From the NCBI RefSeq assembly GCF_000350225.1, contig NW_005178788.1, positions 150,602-214,601 on the forward strand: a stretch of 64,000 nt of DNA. Direction: 5' to 3'. Every line of letters starts with the position of its first letter. Position 1 is the first letter of the stretch. The stretch comes from Chondrus crispus (lineage: Eukaryota > Rhodophyta > Florideophyceae > Gigartinales > Gigartinaceae). Both the position numbers and the translations under genes were made by a program. This document shows, one piece after another, positions 31,130-41,577 of the stretch. Under the pieces are notes generated by a model. The model ran no database searches, had not been told where the DNA came from, and saw only the letters and a program-made list of their open reading frames with translations.

Positions 31130-32720
31130 TGTGCTTACCGCACAACGTCTTTGTACTACTTGCACATTACGCCTTGACCGATCTAGCCAGTGGCTCGTCT
31201 GCCCCAGAAGGAGCAGAGGGCTCGGCAGATGCCGACGTCTTTATGCAAACACTATCCGCTTCAGCGTTCTCTGGTCTTAATGAAATTCAACGGGGATTCG
31301 TAACGTCTATGCGCCTCCTTGACGACTCTGGTCAGGAGGGTGTGAATTTACTTCGCTCTCTCGCAGACTTGTTTCCCCCTGCAGTGCAATTCAGCAAGGA
31401 AATTCGTGCACTCCCCTCAATTTATCCGGAGCTACGCAATTACTTCGACACAAAAGGTTGTAATTTAACCCAACATTCATCTCACCGCATCATGATGACA
31501 TTAACCACTAAATTCGTGGCTAATCTTCCTGCTCCTCATAGACATTAAATGTCTATGAGGAGCAGGATGACAAGCAGGCTGCAGTTGATATTGTTCAAAG
31601 CATCATGGCAGCAGGTCGTCGTAATAGAGAGAACGTCAACCATCTGCGCACTCCTGTATCTGTCTCCCCTTCCGCAACCGAAGCCGCTAATTCTCGAGGA
31701 AGTTCTACCGACACGGTTGCCCACGATGTCGCCATGCGCCTCAAGGAGAAAGACAGAAACATTTCTGGAGCAATTGGTGAATGTTGGATGGAGTTTGTCG
31801 ACGAGTATAAGCAAATAACTCGTGATTATGGTCTCAGCCAAACTCAGAAGCTTCAATATATGCATAACCTACTAAGGCAGGATGCGAAACGCTTTTACCT
31901 TGACAACGTAGACGGATATGCAACCAGCTTTAACCAAACTGTAGACATTGTCGAGTCTGAATATAACTCGAAGGTGCGCTAGACGATGGTGAATAATTAC
32001 CTCAATACCTTGCGACTTACCAAGTTTATCTCTGAGGGCCTTGAGGTATTAGAGGCTTTGGTTAAAGTCCATAATGTCATCAACAAGCTTGCCCGACACG
32101 CCCCCGCCTCGCATCGAGGGGAAGCTCATAAGATAGAGTTCCTCCACCATTCTGTGGTGGGTTACGAATGGTCCAAAGATCCTCTCACTCGTATCGCCAC
32201 AGACAGTCTTTCCTTTGAGGAGTTATATGGCGAACTTGAAAACGCCCTGCAGCTCGAGAAGGAATCCCAAGTTGCTCAGATTCGCGACAAAGTCGCGGGT
32301 CACCAAAGTGATGCTGTAGCTAATGGTGAGGACATACAAGGTATGTTGTATACAGGTCAGGGTCGCTATGGCCGTAAACCTTCACAAGTTAACACACGCG
32401 GACGTCGAGCAGTTTCATCTGGAACTATTTCGAAGGTGCCAAAGTTCGATCCCCTGTCCGTTTCCGGACGCTTTAACTGTAGCAATCCCAACCATATGTT
32501 GAAAGACTGCCCCAATCCTTTGAATGTTGCTAAAGCTGCATCGAGCAAGCTTGAGTATTACGCGAAGAAGAAGGGGGCAATGTCCACCAACGTTCAACTG
32601 GTACTTGCGGAAGTATGTTACCAGATGGATAATAGCCTCCAGGTGAACGGAACTGACCACAACGACTCAACCGAGTCGGATGGATCCCACGGCACCACCA
32701 GAAAAGGATTTGTTTGAGAG
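31130..32720 (+). CDS. Copia gag region (fossil)
   Basis: Helical, charged segments (NISGAIGECWMEFVDEYKQI; LRQDAKRFYLDNVDGYATSF) are followed by a degenerate zinc-knuckle-like stretch (FNCSNPNHMLKDCPNP) near 32,470. It precedes a protease-like segment, the normal gag position. It is a fossil with more than one break. Confidence 0.65.
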
Positions 32721-32979
32721 CGTGCTTGAAGATGTCAACGTTAACTTCTCGAGGACATCTCCGACTGGCCAAAGAGCAGCGAAGAAGGTCACTTGGAATT
32801 CCGCAACTGAACATCTCCTCTACACCAAGTTGAACGAGTTCGACGAACACAACGACACAGTAATTGAGTTGAGCGATACATAATTCAGTGCTGTTGGAGA
32901 ATTCCTCGGAGCATGCATCGACACCGGTGCATAGGGATCTGTCTTTGGCACGCCGCAAGCCACAGCATACTGCAACGTC

Positions 32980-35010
32980 AGAGGCGTGACCTTACGTCTC
33001 AAAAGGCTAAGTAATCCTCGTGTGTATAAATTTGGTGAAAAGAGATACAAACGGCTTGGCTCGATGTACATTCGTATTCCAATAACTGAGAGTCAGTTTA
33101 TTTTCACTGAAGTTGAAGTTGCAGACCTCAACGTACCCTTATTTCTGGGACTTGACTTCCTTGAGCTGTACGGCTTGAAGGTTGATGTGCACCGAAACCT
33201 GCTTACGTCTGCACCTGGAGATTGGGAGTTGCCCATCGTTAGGAAACAAGGACATCTCTCCCTAGAATGGCCAACAAACATGCTCTACACTACTGAAGAG
33301 TTAAGGAAAATGCATCGCCACTTCTTCCGTCCCAACTCTGATAGGCTTGATGATGTCATAAAGCGTGCCGATCCTGGGAAATGTTCTCCTCAAGACTTGC
33401 AGGAACTGGAGGATATAACAGCTCAATACGATGTATGTCAAGCACTAAGTCGTGCTCCAAGTCGCCTCCGTGTGTCGTTGCCACACAAAGACATTGTTTT
33501 CAACCGCGTACTCTGCATAGACATCATGTTCCTGGACCAGAGACCTGTCCTCCATTGTGTGGATAAGGATAGTAAGTTCAAGAGTGCCGCGTTTCTTTCT
33601 GGCGAAACTGTTGATGAACTATGGACTACTTACCAGGACATATGGACCTTGCGTTATGTGCGGCACCCAGAGCATATGCATGCTGACCAAGGGCCCCAAT
33701 TTCGGTCAAGGCGTTGGGAAGGACGTTGTCACATGGACGAAATTGAGCTAACATTGTCAGGAGTGGAACAACACAATGCTCTTGGCGAAGGCGAGAGGTA
33801 TCATGTGTATCTCCGACAGGTTTATAAATAAGTCAGGGCGTGTAGCATAAACACCCCCAACGGAGAGGGGTGTATGCACAGCTCGACGTAGACCCCGTCC
33901 GAACGGGAAGACGGGGGTGAAGCAGGACACCAGCTAACGGCACCGGGCAGCGGGCCCGGGTAGCGTGGTAGAGCGGGAACGGGGAGGACGCCGGTACGCG
34001 CGAGCGGTTCGACGCCTCGACGCCCCGGCGCGGTACTGGGTGACGATCCAGTACCGACGGGCGGAGGCGGAGCCGACTCGTGGGCGTACCGCGCGCGTCC
34101 TCAACCCGCGCTCGGTGCCGCTCTAAGGTAGTTAGCGAGCGCTACCTTAGAATAAGCGGGAAGTCGGACCTTGACGGTCGGCGGGTGACAAGTCCGTGCT
34201 TGTCCTCCTCCACCGCCGCCGGTCCGCTCCATATTTAATGTACATAATAACCTATCATAATAGTACAGTACCGATGTACTGTAGCGACGTACTGTAGCGG
34301 TCGGTCGACACTGTAATACTGTCAGCCATCGGGGCTGACAGTACACGTGTGTGTGTGCGCTCTTCGGTCCCGCGCGTACACGTGTACACGTGCGCCCCCT
34401 GTACTCGGGGTTACACGTGGTGGTACTGTAGAGCATCGAGCTCTACAGTAACCGATCCGATCCTGAGTTGATCTAATCTAAAATAAAGCCCCAGAAGGGG
34501 GGGGTTATACTACAGGGCGGACTTCCCGAACATAGGGGAGGAATACGCGCTCAAGATTGCTGTCAAAGCCGTCAATGACACAGCCGGACCAAAGGGCCTA
34601 GTCCCGACCTTGCTATTGTTTGGAATCATGCCGCGAACAGTCCTGGCACCATCAGACCTTCCAAAAAAGAAGGAGCGTGTGCAACCAATGGAATCTGCAC
34701 GCATGGAGATGGCCAAATTCATTTTGCAGGGTCGCATAAATACCGCACTTCGGTCTAATATACCCGCAGCTACTTCATCCGATATAGCCATTGGCTCTGA
34801 AGTCTTGGTCAACAGAGAACCACCGGTTAACAAGTGGGTCGGTCCGCACAAAGTATGTGATATCTTCGGTAAGCACGTATTTGTGGAGTCAAAGGGAAGA
34901 CTGGCGAAGTTCTCGATGGATAAAATCAAACTGTACAGACGAGATGAGAACACTGAGGGGGAAACTAGGGCTGTTCTATCGCAATCCCCACAGACTAGCG
35001 CCGTGTAGGA
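32980..35010 (+). CDS. Copia protease and integrase region (fossil, interrupted by a solo LTR)
   Basis: A retropepsin-like end (VPLFLGLDFLELYGL) near 33,140 is followed by an integrase-core-like segment (VLCIDIMFLDQRPVLHCVDK and HADQGPQF) near 33,505-33,700. After the nested LTR, an integrase C-terminal, SH3-like segment follows (IGSEVLVNREPPVNKWVGPH) near 34,790. Integrase lying before RT is the copia hallmark. Confidence 0.65.
33841..34514 (-). mobile_element. 674-bp solo LTR (E4/E5 family) nested in the copia element
   Basis: Starts TGTAGCATAAACACCCCC and ends GGGGGTTATACTACA, with target duplication GGGCG at 33836-33840 and 34515-34519. It is the reverse complement of an LTR related to that of E4: it shares TATTTAATGTACA, TACAGTACCGATGTACTGTA, a CTGACAG hairpin and the CTCTACAGTA hairpin. 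No internal sequence remains, so it is a solo LTR. It disrupts the copia integrase region. Confidence 0.92.
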
Positions 35011-35309
35011 TTCTGAGGTCCGTCGACCTGCTTTCGCTAAGGCGTTTAATGACTTAGTGGCAGCGCTCCGTTGAGATGTCGGAGCCCTCAAGCTTGCTAC
35101 GGATGAACCTATCCGAAATGATGAGTTTTGCGTTTGGGAAGAAAGAGACATATTACTAACCAAGATATTGTCGCCAAGTGACCCTAATCGTGATTCGGAT
35201 TACTTTCGGAATGCGAAAGCTAGCGAAGTACACGGACTTGCAAAAAGGGGCACAAGGGTCGTTGTCAAGAAAAATGATTTACCACGAGGCTCTAACACCC
35301 TTGGTGGAC

Positions 35310-36734
35310 GTTTGTGTCGACTATAAAGGGGTTTGGGACTGACGACGAGAATCCCAAAGCTCTTTTCATTGTTCAGGGTCACATGGATAAGGACAAGGAT
35401 TTCTTGGTGCACAATGCAACCAACCTCCGACAACGCTCTGTTCGAGTCATTGTTTCATTTCCAGCCGTCATGGGAAATTGCATATTCAGCCACGACGTAA
35501 AACAGGCCCATCTTCAAAGTGATGAAGAGCTTTCTCGCAAGGTATACATCTTACCGAAACGCAAAGACTTAACGTTCTTCGACATTACAAAAGAAGGAGC
35601 ACTTGACCTTCGCAAGCCGCTCTACGGGAACGGGGACAGTCGTGATTATTGGGATGTCAATTTTGATCAGCATGCCAAGCAAGACTTGCACATGACTCCT
35701 ACTGCTGGAGACCCTTCTCTGTACATCATTGTACCTGGTGGGTCCAAAAGAAAAACTGAGGAGGACGATGAACCCGAAAGCTGTATGGGGAACTACGTCG
35801 ATGACGGACTTCTCGCTGGTAACGAAGCCTTCCAAAAAATGACAAATGCAACCCTACAGAAGTTTGAGTCCTGCGAACGAGTTTGAGATAACTCTGAGTT
35901 CTTTGGCTGTGAACTCAAAACAATTTCGCTCAGAGAATTTATTATTAATCAACGTGACTACATTTAAAAATAGGCATATTACCAGACGATGCCAATTTTG
36001 AACTCTACCGGAGTCGTCGGGCAGAGGTGGCATGGGCAACCCACACGTGCCCAGATATATGTTACACAGCTAATCGCGAGGCCCAAGTTACAAAAGAAGA
36101 AGGAGGAACAGTCGGTTTGATGCATATCAAACTTCTCAACAGTGCCATAAAACGTATGAAAGCAACGCCTGAGTTAGGCTTGAAGTACAACAGACTTCAT
36201 GAAGACACCTTAAGCCTTCGGGTGTACACAGACGCATCTTTTGGAAGCAATGAAGACTTCTCATCCCAGCTCGGCTTCGTTGTGCTTATATGTGATGCTT
36301 CAAATCGTTGTCACGTCTTGGAATTTTCGAGTAAGAAGTCTAAACGTATTGTTCGTTCAATATTTGGCGGGGAGGTTTACGCCTTTACGGAAGGATTTGA
36401 TTGCGCATACATGCCTAAGCATGATTTGGAGGCTCTTTATGGCAAGAAGATACCAATTCAGATGCGTACCCATTCGAAGCAGATGTTCGATGTGATTACC
36501 AAAGCTTCTTGGACATCTAAACGTCGACTTATGACAGACAATTCTGCCGCTCGACAGGCGTACAACGAGAACGAAATATCGAATGTGGGACTTGTGCGCT
36601 CCGAGCACAATATTGCACACGGTTTAACCAAGCCCAAGTTTTGCAAGTCCCTTGACGAGTTGATGCGTACTGGTGTAGATTTGAATCCTGTTGAACAATG
36701 GATTATTCGCTCTCCAAACGGCTCGTCTTTTTAA
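35310..36734 (+). CDS. Copia reverse transcriptase and RNase H region (fossil)
   Basis: The RT shows FSHDVKQAHLQSDEELSRKV, the copia 'DVK.AFL' block, then LRKPLYGNGDSRDYW and the catalytic YVDD (MGNYVDDGLLAGN) near 35,800. RNase H-like features are LRVYTDASFGSNEDFSSQLG near 36,220, GGEVYAFTEG, MTDNSAARQA and VRSEHNIAHGLTK near 36,600. Fossil, with a few breaks. Confidence 0.82.
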
Positions 36735-36768
36735 GTGGTGGGAGTGTGAGTGTGCGTGTTGTCCTATT

Positions 36769-36970
36769 GTAGCATAAACATCCCCCTGACGTAGAGGGGT
36801 GTATGCTATAGCTCGACCGAGACCCTGGAGGAGGGCGAGAAGACGGGGAAAACACACAGCTAACGAGATAGGGAAGCAGGCCCGGGTAGCGTGGCAGAGC
36901 GGGACGGTCGGGGACGAGCGTACGCGCAAGCCGATCTACGCCTCGACGCCCCGGAACAGAGCTGGGTACA
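36769..36970 (-). mobile_element. Truncated LTR of the same family
   Basis: TGTAGCATAAACATCCCCC at 36769 aligns with the first 200 bp of the solo LTR at 33841 (AGAGGGGTGTATGC, CCCGGGTAGCGTGG.AGAGCGGGA, CGCCTCGACGCCCCGG) and then stops matching near GCTGGGTACAC. It cuts off the 3' LTR of the copia element. Confidence 0.8.
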
Positions 36971-37721
36971 CTGCAGAGTCACTCTGCATTGATACTCTCT
37001 ATTACATTGTCACGGAACAGCAATGCTGATGATCTCATGTCGACGTTACAGTGCTGTAGGTCCTTAATTTATTGAATGAAAAATCTTCGAAATTTATTTG
37101 CATATTTTGATATCATTAAATGTTAAACCTTTGTTCGCGTTCCTCTGCTATGATACGTATTGGTAAAGTGAACATGTCAGCATACGCTTGGTCTATGTTG
37201 CTGGTGTTTGGCCCATCCCAGACTAATTCCTTGCTGATTTTGTGTCGCACCTTGTTTATGGAGACCGGAGAATAGAATGCGATATCGTTGCACCGGACCA
37301 TCCCTTAGAATTTGAGGTGGTCTACTGTAGGGTACAGGCTACGACGATTAAGTGTTCCAGGCAGATGCAAATATAGCAATCGTGAGCAAATGTTGAAAGC
37401 AGGCTAGGTTGCCGAAATGTGCTTGTGCATCTTTGTGTCCGGTGTTTGGCATTTTTATGGTGTATTGAATGAATTGTTCATTCCTTTTGGAGGTTCGTAC
37501 ATCAGTTTATTGATTCCCTACATCGCTATATTGGTGTTAGACTGTCAAGAATTTACGATGCGATAAACCTTAATGGACGTAGAGTCCTAGCGTCCGACTT
37601 CACAGCAGGAGAGAGTTTGCAGATATCGCCACTCCTCTCACGCAAAGCTAGCGCAAAACGCCGTCTGAATCATGAGGCAATTCGTCGAGAGCAGCAAACC
37701 TCACTTCCGAGCTGGTACCTT
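36971..37721. other. Intergenic, with a short dispersed repeat
   Basis: No gene was supported. 37595-37650 (GACTTCACAGCAGGAGAG...GATATCGCC...CCTCTCACGCAAAGC) is repeated at 52842-52905 on the far side of E4. Confidence 0.5.
37595..37650 (+). repeat. Dispersed direct repeat, copy 1 (pairs with 52845-52901)
   Basis: Shared words are ACTTCACAG, GATATCGCCA and CCTCTCACGCAAAGC, with a few mismatches between them. It flanks the GnT-I pseudogene locus on both sides in the same orientation. Confidence 0.7.
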
Positions 37722-38092
37722 TCAGGCGGTGTCCACCCCTTTTTGCACAATGAACGCCCAGTTTCCATTCCAAATGATAATGGTCACCCCCTTATCGCTA
37801 GTGCGTTTCATCCCGTTGCGAAGGTCGCCCATAACCCCGGTACGCTTCGTGATGGGGTCCAAAAAGTCCTCGTGATACACCGCAATTACGTCTCTGTCCT
37901 GCGGCCTGGTCGTGAGATAGTTCCAATACTTGAGGTACACCGCCTTCGACATGCGCGAGAACACATAGTCGTGGTACCGCTCCGCCTCCAAGTACCTGAG
38001 GTCGAGCCCCGAAAAGTCCACCTTCTCGTCCGCGAGCGCCACTTGCGACACGTTCGTCTTGAAATAGAACGACTGCGACACGCCCTTCTCCC
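37722..38092 (-). pseudogene. GnT-I (GT13) pseudogene, C-terminal part
   Basis: Minus-strand frame continuing the GT13 homology interrupted by E4: GVSQSFYFKTNVSQVALADEKVDFSGLDLRYLEAERYHDYVF fits the GnT-I 'G.S...FF...L..I.LND..VD....DLSYL....Y...F' region. It runs to a TGA at about 37722, with a less conserved tail (IIIWNGNWAFIVQKG). GnT-I transfers GlcNAc from UDP-GlcNAc to the mannose-5 N-glycan core in the Golgi. Codon use is GC-rich and unlike nearby intergenic DNA. The other part lies at 51357-51532. Across the E4 insertion and its CTCCC duplication the two parts continue in the same frame, so E4 hit an exon. Confidence 0.75.
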
Positions 38093-38792
38093 TGTAGCAT
38101 AACCCCCCCCTTGGGGGTTGAATTAGATTAGATCAAGAACTAGATCAGCTACTGTAGAGCGTCGAACTCTACAGTACAACCGCGCATGTCCACGTGTACA
38201 CCACGGGGACAAGGGACACGCGCACACACGTGCACACGTGTACAGCGCGCGAACGAAGCGCGCACGCACCCCGGGCGATACGTGTACTGTCAGCCTCTAC
38301 ATAGCTGACAGTATTACAGTGCGGGCCGACCTGTGCTACAGTAGCCCACTACAGTACCTCGGTACTGTAGTGTTATGATGGATTGTTTTGTATATTAAAT
38401 ATGGAGCGGACCGACGGCGGCGGAGAGAGACAAGCACGGGCTTGTCCTCAACCGATCGCCAAGGTCAGTGCACCCAGCTTATTCTAAACGTCGCCTTCGC
38501 TCTTCGCGCACGTTTAGTCGGAGCCGAGCCGGAGTGGACGCGCAGCACGCGAGCAAGCACGGAATCGCCTCCGCCCGTCAGCACTGGTACGTCACCCAGT
38601 GCTGCTCCGGGGCGTCGAGGCGTCGGTCCGCTCGTGCGTGCGCGCGTCCCTGCTCGCTCCCGCTCTACCACCGCTACCCGGGCCCGAGCCCGGTTCCGTA
38701 GCTGGTTGGCCCGCTTCACCCCTTCTCCGATCCGGGGTCTACAGGTCGAACTGAGCATACACCTCCAGTCGTCTGGGGGTGTTTATGCTACA
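38093..38792 (+). repeat. E4 5' LTR, with a series of short hairpins
   Basis: Within 700 bp are the inverted pairs TACTGTAGAGCGTCGAACTC/TACAGTA near 38,152, ACTGTCAGC.../GCTGACAGT near 38,286 and CACTACAGTACC/GGTACTGTAGTG near 38,348, plus several ACACGTGT palindromes. The same three hairpins recur in the solo LTR at 33841 and partly in the E5 LTR. The partner 3' LTR is 50657-51356. Confidence 0.9.
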
Positions 38793-38869
38793 GTGGTCTC
38801 CCGACCTAGAAGACCCCGAGATCCTTCCGAGAAGACTTTCCTTTTCCTCCGCGTCCGTACACGTCGAGA

Positions 38870-41440
38870 TGAGTCAAGAATACGCCTCCTCGATCCGCTC
38901 CGAACCGGCGGATCCGAGGGCGGCCGCTATGCAAGCCCCATCACCACCGTTCGGCGACGGCGACGCTGGTCTCCGCGACCGCGAACCGTCGCCCGAGTCC
39001 CCCGAAGGACAAGCGGCTGCGATGTTCGATCGCATAGCTGACTACATCGAGGAAGACCGTACTTCGCTCCGTATAGACGTGACGGACGCCGTCTACTCGC
39101 GATGTATGGACGAGCTCCGCTCCCTACGTGAAGGGAGGTTCGATCGAGTCAGCCAGTCCTTGGAGAATCTCCGAGCACCAGTCGACGAGTTACACTCGCG
39201 ACTGGTGCTCGTCGAAGACTCACGCCTCGCACAGCCCGTACTGCACGGGCAAGGTCGCCCCACGAGGGCGACCTCGACGAGACGTCCCGACGATCGACCG
39301 TCCCCGTCAGCAGAACAGTTGGGTGCGTTCGCGCACCTCTCCGCCGAGCTCAACGCTACGCGACAGCGTGCTCGTGACATGGAACGGACCATGGCCGCAA
39401 GGCTGCCCGGTGCCCCCACGAGAGAGCCCGGCGGTGCCGTAACTCCGAGCGCCGTCGCTCCGGAAGGTTGGCGTCCGACGGGCGCCGACACTAGTCGGAC
39501 TGCGGAAGGAAACCGTTCTCCGATGGGCGCGAATCTCGCGTCCGAGACCCAAGCATTGCCGCCTATCCCCGGAAGTAGGCGGCAAATGGACCGCGTATCG
39601 TACGCGGACGAACAGGACCGTGGAGGAGCCGCCCGCCGATCCGGAGAACCGATGTTCTCCGTCGATCCCCGCTGGGGCGGCTACCCGCCGGCGAGTTACG
39701 CCGAGCATCCAGGTCCGGTAGTCGTCCGTACGCTACCGGTTACCTCCTTCGGCACGCTGGGTCCCGCTGAACCCGGGCTCGAGCCGGTACATACGATGAT
39801 CCAAGAGTTCAGCGCCGTTGCTGACTATCGTATGTACCGCTTGGATAACACCTCGAGGCTCGTTACCTCGGGTGACGCGAGACGGATCGCGAAGTACGTC
39901 CAACGCTGTCGTGGGATCCGTCCCACGATGAGGAGCTTCGACGGTACGAACCCGAACGAGCTGCTGCCGTTCTTGAAGGATATTCGGATAACCTTCAACT
40001 CGCAACACCTGACCGAAGGTGTTGCGGTGAGAGTCCTCGCGCACTTTCTCGAGCGCGACGCGGAGCGCCTGTACACAAGTTATATGATGCGTGGCCTCCG
40101 CGCCGGCCAGATCCACGACGACGTGAGCTGGCCGGGGCTCGTGAATCAATTCTTGAAACGCTACCTCACAGACGACGTGCTAGGTGAAGCGTACGACGCT
40201 GTCGCTACGGCGCGACAGCAATCGCATGAGACGGAAAGCACGTTTGCTGACCGACTCGAGACTGCCGCGTTCCGATGCACGGCAGTCTTCTCCGAACAGT
40301 CCCTCGGGCATTACTTCGTGCGGTGACTTGCTCCGGCAACCGGTGCCGCAGTATCCGAAACCGTGCAAAGGGTGGCAAGCAGTCAGAAGACCGATCTCCC
40401 GACCATCCGCCGCATCGCCACGGCGGAAGGGACTACGTACCGCGCCCGGCGCGGGTTACCTCTGCCGGACCCGAAACCGGCAGGGAAGGCTGGCAGGACT
40501 ACGAAGTCCGCCGCAACAAGTTCGCCCGCTTCTACCCTCCATGTCGGGGAGGATGAGTGGCAGGCTGACCCTGTCCTCATTACGCAAGGAACGGGGCCCG
40601 TGGGAGGACGACCTCCCACGCCGATAGACCGGAACGACATCTAGTCACGCGACCGCCTTCGCGCACACTCCAAGAGTGGCAAGGGGTACGGACCCCCGGG
40701 TCGCAGAGCTCGACATCTCGAATCGAGATGCAGGAGCCGAAGCCCCTCGCGTACCCCTCCTCACCGATGAGGAGGCGCGTCACGCGGCGACCTTCGCCTC
40801 AACGGATGGCAGCGCGTACGTGTGCTGGCTGTGCCGTACGTACGGGCACGCCATGTACGCCTGCCCGTTCCTGTCGCCGGAACAACGTATGTTCACGGCG
40901 TACAGGAACTACCGATACCAGATGGAGACGCGCCCCGGTGCGCATAACCTCCTCCGGCAGTCGGTCGGCGAAGGCCGTCCCCGGCGTCAAGGTTTCCCGA
41001 ATCGTTCGGGTGGGGGCGCACGCTTCGCCCCACGTGGAGGTGGGTATCGCCGTAACGAACTCGATCGTCGTGATCGACCCGATTACCGCCAGGCGGACAC
41101 AAGGTATCCCCGTCAAGGAAGGGGAGGTGGCCGGGACCGTTCTCGGTTACCTCAACAGGTACAGAATGCGATCATGTACTTGCAAGATTGGGTAGAGGGT
41201 CCGCATCCCCTACCCGAGGAGGGTCACGAAGGAGAACCGGTTCTCCCTGCCCCCCATATTCTGCGACGTCCCGACGTCACAGGTCAAGGTCAAGAAGTAC
41301 CCGAATACTTCGCCGATAACGTGGTGCTGCAGTGGGTGAGACGTCCCGACCGACGGGGTCGAGGAGCGGAAGAAGACCTGGCCGCCGATAGCCAGGAAGG
41401 TAGCTCCAATAGCACCGGTAGTTCGAAAAAAGGGTAAAGA
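38870..41440 (+). CDS. E4 gag region with zinc knuckle
   Basis: The N-terminal part (from MSQEYASSIRSEPAD near 38,870) has a predicted coiled coil (CMDELRSLREGRFDRVSQSL) and a Pro/Arg-rich linker. A capsid-like domain (MRSFDGTNPNELLPFLKDI... to near 40,320) follows, and later a CCHC knuckle CWLCRTYGHAMYAC near 40,825 with an Arg/Gly-rich tail. This is the normal gag layout. Confidence 0.82.
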
Positions 41441-41577
41441 CGGTTACGTCCACGCGGTCGCGTGAGCCGTCTTGTCCCCACGAACTCGACCGGTCCCCAC
41501 GTGCTCGCCTAGGTCACGGGGGGTATTGTCCGATAATACACCCCTCGCCACCGGAAGCGAGCACGGTAGCCCCTGCA

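Larger units (their letters stand above)
29616..36768 (+). mobile_element. Ty1/copia LTR retrotransposon, broken
   Basis: The internal order gag, protease, integrase, RT, RNase H is copia-type. The 5' LTR starts at 29616 (TGTGACTGTGCGTGTTGTCC) and ends somewhere near 29,880. The matching 3' LTR start is at 36745, after a purine-rich AAGTGGTGGGAG, but only about 24 bp remain before another LTR cuts it. The leader before gag is long (about 1.2 kb) and holds a GCC-rich low-complexity stretch. The element has several breaks and two later insertions, so it is old. Target duplications cannot be paired because the 3' end is lost. Confidence 0.82.

Noticed and set aside
38388-39041. Arg-rich frame across the E4 5' LTR
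   Set aside because: It overlaps the LTR and gag in another frame and is repeated in the 3' LTR; an LTR shadow.
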